Origin: Betaproteobacteria bacterium UBA5582
GTDB taxonomy: Bacteria > Pseudomonadota > Gammaproteobacteria > Burkholderiales > Rhodocyclaceae
DNA: 23,347 nucleotides
Direction of reading: 5' to 3'
Assembly: GCA_002425245.1 (NCBI GenBank)
Contig: DILW01000137.1
Location: 4,269-27,615, forward strand
In this document: piece after piece, positions 15,496 to 21,789 of the stretch
Layout: each line of letters starts with the position of its first letter
How positions within the stretch are numbered: the stretch's first letter is position 1
Notes under the pieces: generated by a model
What the model saw: only the letters and a program-made list of their open reading frames with translations
Database searches by the model: none
What the model was told of the DNA's origin: nothing
Program-made: the position numbers and the translations under genes

Positions 15496-16773
15496 ATGCT
15501 CAGCGAACTGATTTCCTTTCTCCAGACCCTGCCCGAGCCGCACATCCTGTGCGATCGCGATTACCGCATCATCGCCGCCAACGATGCCTATCGCGCCAAC
15601 TGGATCGACCAGACCGAGGTGGTCGGGCGCAAGTGTTACGAGGTTTCCCACCGCTATACCGTGCCCTGCGATCAGGCCGGCGAATTCTGTCCGCTGCAGC
15701 GCAGCCTGCGTTCCGGCCAGCGCGAGCGGGTTCTGCATCTGCATCACACGGCGCAGGGGGAAAGCTTCGAAAACATCGAACTGTCCCCGATTCGCGACGA
15801 CAGCGGCGAAATCGTCTACTACATCGAAAAGCTCGAACCCCTGCCGGGAACGCGCAGCCAGGCCCATGCCCAGGGCCTGATCGGGCGCTCGCCGGCCTTC
15901 GTGCGGATGATGGAGATGGTCGCCAGGGTTGCGCCGTCCGACGCCGCGGTATTGCTGCAGGGCGAATCGGGGACGGGCAAGGAACTGGTCGCCAGTGCCA
16001 TCCACCGGATGAGCAAGCGGGCCGCCCAGCCTTTCGTCGCCGTCGATTGCTCCGGCCTGCCGGAAACCCTGTTCGAAAGTGAACTGTTCGGCCACGAACG
16101 CGGCGCCTTCACCGGCGCTACCGCCCGCAAGACCGGTCTGGTCGAGGCGGCGGCCGGCGGCACGCTGTTTCTCGACGAAGTTGGCGACATTCCGCTGTCG
16201 ATTCAGGTCAAGCTCCTGCGCCTGCTCGAAACCGGCACCTATCGGCGGGTCGGCTCGCCCGAATTGCGCAAGGCCGAGGTCCGCATCGTTTCGGCCACCC
16301 ACCGGCCGCTGGCCGAAATGGTCGAAGCCGGCAGCTTTCGCCAGGATCTGTTCTACCGCCTGAACATCTTCCCGATCTTCCTGCCGCCCCTGCGCGACCG
16401 CGGCGACGATGTTCTGCTTCTCGCCGAAGCCTTGCTGGAGCGGGTTGCCGGCGGACGGACGCTGGGGTTTTCCGCGGTGGCCCGGGCCTGGCTGGCGCGC
16501 TACAACTATCCCGGCAACGTGCGCGAGCTACGCAACCTGCTCGAACGCGCCTGTCTGCTTTGCGACGGCGACGAAATCCGCCTCGAACACCTGCCCGCCG
16601 GTAACCCCGGAAGTTTGCCCACTCTCCTGCCCGGTGCGCCGAAAAGGAAATCGCAGGGAGACCTCGCCGAACTGCTGCGCAGTTTCAAGGGCAACCGCAA
16701 GGCGCTCGCACTACAACTCGGGATTTCCGAGAGAACGCTGTACCGGCGGTTGAAGGCGATGGGCGTCAAATAG
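15496..16773 (+). CDS. Sigma-54-dependent activator with Cys-bearing PAS sensor domain
   Basis: A 425-aa enhancer-binding protein. Residues 1-115 form a PAS-like domain with three Cys, in GRKCYEV (Cys47), VPCDQ (Cys58) and EFCPL (Cys65). The central AAA+ domain has Walker A GESGTGKE (156-163), the sigma-54 contact loop GAFTGA (203-208), Walker B TLFLDEVGD (223-231) and the R-finger region FRQDLFYRLN. A Fis-type helix-turn-helix ends it (about 390-423, NRKALALQLGISERTLYRRLK). It has no receiver domain, so the signal should be sensed directly by the PAS domain; the Cys cluster is a plausible redox or Fe-S site. The start at 15496 is preferred over upstream frame extensions that read as noise. 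It is divergent from cydA and is its likely regulator. Confidence 0.92.
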   Translation: MLSELISFLQTLPEPHILCDRDYRIIAANDAYRANWIDQTEVVGRKCYEVSHRYTVPCDQAGEFCPLQRSLRSGQRERVLHLHHTAQGESFENIELSPIRDDSGEIVYYIEKLEPLPGTRSQAHAQGLIGRSPAFVRMMEMVARVAPSDAAVLLQGESGTGKELVASAIHRMSKRAAQPFVAVDCSGLPETLFESELFGHERGAFTGATARKTGLVEAAAGGTLFLDEVGDIPLSIQVKLLRLLETGTYRRVGSPELRKAEVRIVSATHRPLAEMVEAGSFRQDLFYRLNIFPIFLPPLRDRGDDVLLLAEALLERVAGGRTLGFSAVARAWLARYNYPGNVRELRNLLERACLLCDGDEIRLEHLPAGNPGSLPTLLPGAPKRKSQGDLAELLRSFKGNRKALALQLGISERTLYRRLKAMGVK

Positions 16774-16805
16774 CCGGTGAGTATCGGAACAATATCTTCA
16801 ATCAA

Positions 16806-16835
16806 TTGGATGAATCGCTTCAGGCTTTCTAATAT
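16806..16835 (+). promoter_or_regulatory. Candidate sigma-70 promoter of ahpF
   Basis: TTGGAT (16806-16811), an 18-nt spacer and TAATAT (16830-16835) lie 40-70 nt before ahpF. The match is moderate. No clear OxyR ATAG-N7-CTAT tandem was recognised. Confidence 0.4.
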
Positions 16836-16874
16836 GTCGTCCTGAAACCTTCATCGCCAACCAGGGAGAACGAA

Positions 16875-18425
16875 ATGCTCGACAGCAACATCAAGGAACA
16901 ACTCAAGGCTTACCTGCAACGCCTGCAAGGCCCGATCGAACTGGTCGCGGCGCTGGGCGAGGACGACAAGTCGCAGGAAATGCGCGCCCTGCTCAACGAC
17001 ATTCTCGATTGCTCGTCGCAGGTCAGCCTGCGCGAAGAAGCCCATGCCCGGATTCCTTCCTTCGGCGTCGCCATCCCCGGACAGGCGCCGCGGGTTCGCT
17101 TCGCCGGTCTGCCGATGGGCCACGAGTTCACCTCGCTGGTGCTGGCCCTGCTGCAGGTCAGCGGCTATCCGCCCAAGGTCGAACAGGCGGTCATCGACCA
17201 GATCAAGGGCCTGCGCGACAAACTCGATTTCGAGACCTACATTTCCCTGTCCTGCCACAACTGCCCGGACGTCGTTCAGGCTTTGAACCTGATGGCCGCG
17301 CTCAATCCGAACATCAGCAGCACGATGATCGACGGTGCGATGTTCCAGGCTGAAGTCGAAGCGCGCCAGATCATGGCGGTGCCGACCACCTACCTGAACG
17401 GCGAGGAATTCGGTGCCGGGCGCATGCTGGTCGAAGAAATTCTGGCCAAGGTCGATACCGGTGCCGCGGCGCGTGCCGCCGAGGAGCTGGCCGCCAAGGC
17501 AGCGTTCGATGTGCTCGTCGTCGGCGGCGGGCCGGCCGGTGCCGCAGCCGCCATCTACGCGGCGCGCAAGGGCATCCGCACCGGTGTGCTGGCCGAGCGT
17601 TTTGGCGGCCAGGTGATGGACACGCTGGGCATCGAGAACTTCATCTCGGTCAAGGAAACAGAAGGGCCGAAGCTGGTCGCCGCGCTGGAACAACACGTCA
17701 AGGCCTACGAGGTCGACGTGATGAACCTGCAGCGCGCCACCCGGCTGATTCCGGCGGCGGAAGAGGGCGGTCTGGTCGAAGTGCAATTGGAGAACGGCGC
17801 CTCGCTCAAATCGAAGTCGGTGATCCTGGCGACTGGCGCCCGCTGGCGCGAAATGAACGTGCCCGGCGAAAAGGAATACAAGGCCAAGGGCGTGTGCTTC
17901 TGCCCGCACTGCGACGGCCCGCTGTTCAAGGGCAAGCGGGTGGCGGTGATCGGCGGCGGCAACTCCGGCGTCGAGGCAGCCATCGACCTGGCCGGCATCG
18001 TCGGCCACGTGACCCTGCTCGAATTCGCCGATACGCTGCGCGCCGACGCGGTGCTGCAGAAGAAGCTGTTCAGCCTGCCCAACGTCACCGTGATCAAGTC
18101 GGCGCAAACGACCGAAGTCACCGGCGACGGTCAGAAGGTCAACGGCCTCAACTTCAAGGACCGCGTTTCCGGCGAGGAGCGCCATGTCGAACTCGAAGGC
18201 ATCTTCGTCCAGATCGGTCTCTTGCCGAATACCGATTGGTTGAAGGGTACGCTCGAACTGTCGAAGTTCGGCGAGATCGTCATCGACGCCAAGGGCCATA
18301 CCTCGGTGCCCGGCGTGTTCGCCGCCGGCGATTGCACGACGGTGCCGTACAAGCAGATCATCATCGCCATGGGCGCCGGTGCCACCGCCTCGCTCAGCGC
18401 CTTCGATCACCTGATCCGCAGTTGA
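16875..18425 (+). CDS. ahpF: Alkyl hydroperoxide reductase subunit F
   Basis: A 516-aa flavoprotein (E. coli AhpF 521). The N-terminal tandem thioredoxin-like domain (1-200) carries CHNC (127-130) and the cis-Pro VPTTYLNG (169-176). The FAD-binding GGGPAG is at 217-222, the NAD(P)H-site GGGNSG at 360-365, and the TrxR-like disulfide CPHC at 343-346, with a C-terminal GVFAAGDCTTVPYKQ FAD motif. It passes electrons from NADH to the peroxiredoxin AhpC, which removes peroxides. The ATG has GGGAGA upstream. AhpC, its usual neighbour, is not in the window, so it must be encoded elsewhere or another peroxiredoxin is used. A terminator follows, so it is likely monocistronic. Confidence 0.97.
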   Translation: MLDSNIKEQLKAYLQRLQGPIELVAALGEDDKSQEMRALLNDILDCSSQVSLREEAHARIPSFGVAIPGQAPRVRFAGLPMGHEFTSLVLALLQVSGYPPKVEQAVIDQIKGLRDKLDFETYISLSCHNCPDVVQALNLMAALNPNISSTMIDGAMFQAEVEARQIMAVPTTYLNGEEFGAGRMLVEEILAKVDTGAAARAAEELAAKAAFDVLVVGGGPAGAAAAIYAARKGIRTGVLAERFGGQVMDTLGIENFISVKETEGPKLVAALEQHVKAYEVDVMNLQRATRLIPAAEEGGLVEVQLENGASLKSKSVILATGARWREMNVPGEKEYKAKGVCFCPHCDGPLFKGKRVAVIGGGNSGVEAAIDLAGIVGHVTLLEFADTLRADAVLQKKLFSLPNVTVIKSAQTTEVTGDGQKVNGLNFKDRVSGEERHVELEGIFVQIGLLPNTDWLKGTLELSKFGEIVIDAKGHTSVPGVFAAGDCTTVPYKQIIIAMGAGATASLSAFDHLIRS

Positions 18426-18454
18426 GAACAACAACGGCGCCTGCCAATTGATTT

Positions 18455-18488
18455 ACCCCGTCATCGCCTTGTGCGTTGGCGGGGTTTT
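18455..18488 (+). terminator. Intrinsic terminator after ahpF
   Basis: ACCCC (18455-18459) pairs with GGGGT ending at 18485, with an inner GCC/GGC stem, followed by TTTT. It begins 29 nt after the ahpF stop and precedes the next gene, which must have its own start signals or rely on read-through. Confidence 0.65.
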
Positions 18489-18516
18489 GCGTATTCCCCG
18501 ACCTGATGAAAGAAAA

Positions 18517-18993
18517 ATGATGAGAAAACTGTCCCTGCTATCCCTGGCCTTCCTCGCTTGCACGCTGACAGCGCAAGCCCAGACCGCTTCCCTGCGAACT
18601 GGCGATTCCTTGCCGGTGCTCAAGCTCAGCGACCAGCACGACAAGCCGGCAGCGATCCCGGCCGACCTGCGCCAGCTCATCTTCGCCGCCGACAAGGAGG
18701 GGTCGGCGCTGGTCACCGACTGGCTGGACAAGCAGCCCGCCGACTGGCTGGTGCGGACCAAGCGCGTCTACCTGGCCGACATCCACAAGATGCCCGGACT
18801 GGTCACCCGCATGTTCGCCCTGCCGAAACTGCGCGAAAAACCTTACCAGATCGTTCTCGGCCGCGAAGAAGTCGACCTGGCCGTGTTTCCGCGCAAGAAG
18901 GATTGCGTGACCCTGCTGCCGCTCGACGCGGGTAAGCTCGGCCAGGCCAGCTTCGCCTGCGATGCGAACGCCCTGCAGACAGCGCTGAAATAA
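18517..18993 (+). CDS. Secreted small protein of unknown family, weakly thioredoxin-like
   Basis: A 158-aa protein with a signal peptide, MMRKLSLLSLAFLACTLTAQA, cut before QTASL, so it is probably periplasmic. The opening LRTGDSLPVLKLSDQHDKPAAIPADLRQLIFAAD resembles the beginning of AhpC/TSA-like or YtfJ-like thioredoxin-fold proteins, but the CxxC and peroxidatic Cys of those enzymes are not there; only Cys136 and Cys150 remain in the mature part. The start is one of two adjacent ATGs (18517 or 18520). It is separated from ahpF by a terminator and converges with the cytochrome b gene. A redox link is possible but weak. Confidence 0.7.
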   Translation: MMRKLSLLSLAFLACTLTAQAQTASLRTGDSLPVLKLSDQHDKPAAIPADLRQLIFAADKEGSALVTDWLDKQPADWLVRTKRVYLADIHKMPGLVTRMFALPKLREKPYQIVLGREEVDLAVFPRKKDCVTLLPLDAGKLGQASFACDANALQTALK

Positions 18994-19018
18994 AAAAAGG
19001 GCGGGGAATTCCCCGCCC
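18992..19018 (-). terminator. Terminator of the octaheme cytochrome operon
   Basis: GGGCGGGGAATTCCCCGCCC (18999-19018) is a perfect 20-bp palindrome, followed on the minus strand by a run of T (plus-strand A at 18992-18998). It lies 23 nt after the end of the cytochrome b gene. Confidence 0.8.
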
Positions 19019-19041
19019 GAATACGCAAGGCAATCGGTCGC

Positions 19042-19662
19042 CTAGTGCTTCTTGTGGTGCTCGTCCACTTCCTCCCAGCCGGTGATCATCGCCTTGATGT
19101 GGGCGAACACGGTGTGGCCGGTGGTGGTCAGGTAGACGTGGATGAAGAAGAAGGCGGTGATCATGAAAGCGCCCAGGGTATGGGCGACGGCCACCCATTC
19201 GAGGTTGAGGTACTGGTCCACGCCGAGTTGCCGCCAGTTGCCGTAGAACAGGTAGAGCAGCCCGGAGATCCAGATCAGCGGCGAGATGAAGGCGAGCAGG
19301 GCGAGGTAGGCCAGGCGCTGGAGCGGGTTGTGCTTCTGCACCACGGTCTTGCGGAAGGGGTGCGGCGCGTCGCGGAAGATGCCGATCAGGTAGTAATTGA
19401 CCATCGCCAGCACGTTCTTCAGCGACGGCAGGTACTGCCGCCATTCGCCGGTGGTGAATTGCCAGAAGATGGTGAAGGCCCACAGGGTCAGCAGGCTCCA
19501 GGCGGCCAGGGTATGCAGCTGGACGGCTTTCTGGAAGCCGAGCAGGCTGTAGCTGCCATGAACCTCGAAACCGGTGATCATCATGCCGATGATCAGAAGG
19601 GCTTGCGACCAGTGCCAGAAGCGCTCGTAGCGCTTGTAGATGTAGATGCGTTCGGCGCTCAT
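19042..19662 (-). CDS. Cytochrome b561-type membrane subunit, partner of octaheme cytochrome c
   Basis: A 206-aa membrane protein with four to five helices. Candidate haem b ligands are His17 (RFWHW), His50 (QLHTLAAW), His161 (AHTLGAF) and His175 (FFFIHVYL), the layout of the Ni/Fe-hydrogenase or thiosulfate-reductase type cytochrome b family that connects the quinone pool to a periplasmic cytochrome c. The start overlaps the octaheme gene stop by ATGA, and GGAG lies upstream, so the two proteins are made together. It should take electrons from quinol and hand them to the octaheme protein, or the reverse. Confidence 0.9.
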   Translation of the reverse strand: MSAERIYIYKRYERFWHWSQALLIIGMMITGFEVHGSYSLLGFQKAVQLHTLAAWSLLTLWAFTIFWQFTTGEWRQYLPSLKNVLAMVNYYLIGIFRDAPHPFRKTVVQKHNPLQRLAYLALLAFISPLIWISGLLYLFYGNWRQLGVDQYLNLEWVAVAHTLGAFMITAFFFIHVYLTTTGHTVFAHIKAMITGWEEVDEHHKKH

Positions 19663-21308
19663 TGTTCATTCTCCTTGCGACGACGGGTGATGATGCGGAC
19701 CAGGCCGTGGATCAGGCCACCGCCGATGGCACCGACGATGGCCAGGCCACCGAAGAGGTCCACCCAGGGGTTATGGTCGCGACCGGGCAGATAGATATCG
19801 GTGATGGCACTGAGTCGGCCGTCACTGTTGCGGGTGTGGCATTCGGCGCAGGGCACGGCTTTTTCCTTGGGCGCCACCATGTGGGTGGTAAACCAGTTCA
19901 TCCGTGTTTCGATGAAATCGAACTTGCCGCTGTAGGGCAGGCCGGCGGTTTCCATGCCCGACTTGATCGCCTTGGCGTAGTCGTAGTGTTTCCAGAACGC
20001 CGTGTCGTCATCGCCGAACACATGGTTGACGACCAGGGTGTTGTTCACCGGATCGTAGGCCTGCTTGCCGCGCATCACCTTGAACGGCCAGATACGGGCG
20101 TTTTCGTCGCTGGCCGAACCCTGGATGCGGTTCAGTTCGAGGACACCGTCGGCGCCGATGTACTTGTCCAGCTTGTCGACAATGGAAACCTGTTCGACAG
20201 TGCCGTTGTACCACTTGTATTCCGGGCGGACGTTCTCGCCGTACTCGAAATCGCCCTTGGCGGCTGAATACTTGAGGTGGCCGTGATCGTCCTTGATGAA
20301 CAGCGGCTTGCCATCGGGGCCCATTTTGCCGGCGGTGGACCAGTCCCAGAGCATCTTGGTGGCAACGCCGCCACGGGCGAATTCCGGAATGTGGCAGGTC
20401 TGGCAGGCGACCTTGTTGGCGTGATTGTTGATCTTGGCCTGCTTGTGCGGTGCCTGGCTGTGACAGGATTCGCAGGTGGCGCGGTTGTGGTCGTCCTTGG
20501 GCAGGTCGAAGCCGTGCTGGTCCTTGGGGTTGACGGCGTAACGGCTGCCCGAGGGCTGGTGGGCGTTGAAGGTGTGGCAGTCGGAGCAGGCCATGTCGGC
20601 ACCGTCCTTCGCCATGTGCACGTCAAGCTCGCGCGACGGGTTCTTGAGCGAGGTGTCGAGATCACCGTGCTTGACCGCGTCGCCGCCGCCGCCGTTGAAG
20701 TGGCAGTTGCCGCAGTTGCTGCGTCCGGGCTTGCCGACATGCTGGGCGATCTTGGTCAGATCGGGGGCCTTGAACTGCTTCTTGCCCGGCGGTCCTTCCA
20801 TCGGTTCGAATTCGCGGTCTTCGTAGAGCGGATGACCGGCGTCGGTGCTGAACTTGCGATAGCCACCGGTGGTGTCGTGGCAGGCCAGGCAGTCGACGTT
20901 TTCCTGCTTGGTGAAGTCGTAGTTCTTGTCGGTCCAGCCGTAGCCGGCGTGGCAACTGGTGCAGCGTGGTTCGTTGGAAAGTGGCGAGCCACAGAAGTTG
21001 TTGGCTGCCCATTTCTTGCCCAGCGTCTTGCCAGTCGTCTTGCTGGTCGCTTCCCAGGTCCAGTGGATGCTCTTCATCACCTGGTGGGAGGCCATGTTGT
21101 GGCAGCTCAGGCAGGCCTTGGTCACTTCCGGGCCGCTCTTGAACGGGCCTTTCAGGGCTTCCAGCTTGCTGTGGTCGGTGGTTGATCCGGATGGCGCCTT
21201 GTTGGCAGTGGCGGCTAGGGCGGGCGATACCGGTATGTCCGCCGCCTGCGCGACGAGGGCGCAGAAAGACAGGAAAAGACCCGCGATCAAGGGCACATGA
21301 CGATTCAT
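19659..21308 (-). CDS. Octaheme cytochrome c, tetrathionate reductase (Otr) family, with C-terminal anchor
   Basis: A 549-aa secreted cytochrome. It has a signal peptide cut near AQAAD (residue 23) and eight CxxCH haem motifs, at residues 66-70, 116-120, 140-144, 199-203, 241-245, 279-283, 302-306 and 487-491. A membrane segment at about 516-541 is followed by Arg/Lys. The count and overall arrangement fit the octaheme tetrathionate reductase family known from Shewanella; members can also reduce nitrite or hydroxylamine, so the substrate here is not fixed. The C-terminal anchor would hold the protein on the periplasmic side next to its cytochrome b partner. The start has GGAGA upstream, and a strong sigma-70-like promoter lies 80 nt before it. 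Confidence 0.92.
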   Translation of the reverse strand: MNRHVPLIAGLFLSFCALVAQAADIPVSPALAATANKAPSGSTTDHSKLEALKGPFKSGPEVTKACLSCHNMASHQVMKSIHWTWEATSKTTGKTLGKKWAANNFCGSPLSNEPRCTSCHAGYGWTDKNYDFTKQENVDCLACHDTTGGYRKFSTDAGHPLYEDREFEPMEGPPGKKQFKAPDLTKIAQHVGKPGRSNCGNCHFNGGGGDAVKHGDLDTSLKNPSRELDVHMAKDGADMACSDCHTFNAHQPSGSRYAVNPKDQHGFDLPKDDHNRATCESCHSQAPHKQAKINNHANKVACQTCHIPEFARGGVATKMLWDWSTAGKMGPDGKPLFIKDDHGHLKYSAAKGDFEYGENVRPEYKWYNGTVEQVSIVDKLDKYIGADGVLELNRIQGSASDENARIWPFKVMRGKQAYDPVNNTLVVNHVFGDDDTAFWKHYDYAKAIKSGMETAGLPYSGKFDFIETRMNWFTTHMVAPKEKAVPCAECHTRNSDGRLSAITDIYLPGRDHNPWVDLFGGLAIVGAIGGGLIHGLVRIITRRRKENEQ

Positions 21309-21390
21309 GTGGTCTCCAAGTTTTGATTATTCGCGAGAGCCCGACCTCCCCAAGCCGGAGCATCCCGCAATCGCAGGCTTACTGGGCGCG

Positions 21391-21419
21391 ATTATAAGTA
21401 AAATCTAATTCTTTCGCAA
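21391..21419 (-). promoter_or_regulatory. Sigma-70 promoter of octaheme cytochrome operon
   Basis: On the minus strand TTGCGA (21419-21414) is followed by a 17-nt spacer and a perfect TATAAT (21396-21391). It lies 83 nt before the octaheme start codon. No FNR-type TTGAT-N4-ATCAA site was recognised nearby. Confidence 0.75.
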
Positions 21420-21452
21420 TTGTTGCAGGGCTGGTCTGATTTGCCCCATCTC

Positions 21453-21480
21453 TCGACGTCGCTGAGGCTCATGGTAGAAT
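21453..21480 (+). promoter_or_regulatory. Extended -10 promoter of DUF3460 gene
   Basis: TGGTAGAAT provides an extended -10 (TAGAAT at 21475-21480), with a poor -35 TCGACG (21453-21458) at 16 nt. It is 35 nt before the gene start and divergent from the octaheme promoter. Confidence 0.5.
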
Positions 21481-21514
21481 CGCGGCCTCATCTTTTTCCT
21501 CCGGGGTTAGTGCC

Positions 21515-21724
21515 ATGGGTGTTGTCGATAGCGGTTATGTTTCTGATCACACGCGCTGGATCAACGAGCAGTTGGAAAAGAACCCGGAGTGGGTCGAGGA
21601 TCAGAAGGCCGGCCGCGCACTGTGGTGGGACAAGAAGCAGGAAGTCGAGACGAGCGCGCGCAATGCCGAGTCGAAGGTGGCGCAGAAGCCTTATCCCTAC
21701 GACGTGAATTTCTTCGGCGAGTAA
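21515..21724 (+). CDS. DUF3460 family protein
   Basis: A 69-aa protein with the family pattern SDHTRWINEQLEKNPEW, RALWWDKK and a final QKPYPYDVNFFGE. DUF3460 proteins are small, soluble and common in betaproteobacteria; the function is unknown. It has its own promoter and terminator, so it is a single-gene unit. The ATG at 21515 gives the family length. Confidence 0.88.
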   Translation: MGVVDSGYVSDHTRWINEQLEKNPEWVEDQKAGRALWWDKKQEVETSARNAESKVAQKPYPYDVNFFGE

Positions 21725-21739
21725 TTCGCGCCGGACAAG

Positions 21740-21770
21740 AAAAAGCCGAGGTCGATGCCTCGGCTTTTTT
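21740..21770. terminator. Bidirectional intrinsic terminator
   Basis: AAAAAGCCGAGG, loop TCGATG, then CCTCGGCTTTTTT: a perfect stem with T-runs on both strands, between two converging genes. It should end both the DUF3460 transcript and the minus-strand GNAT fusion transcript. Confidence 0.9.
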
Positions 21771-21789
21771 GCGTCTGCAGGACCGGAAA

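Noticed and set aside
16774..16874. OxyR site before ahpF
   Set aside because: No spaced ATAG/CTAT elements could be recognised.
16851..18434. Minus-strand open frame of 527 codons opposite ahpF
   Set aside because: Shadow of ahpF; His/Arg/Asp-rich composition without conserved motif.
20277..21185. Plus-strand open frame of 302 codons opposite the octaheme gene
   Set aside because: Val/Gly/Ala-rich shadow caused by reverse complements of Cys/His codons; eight CxxCH motifs are on the minus strand.
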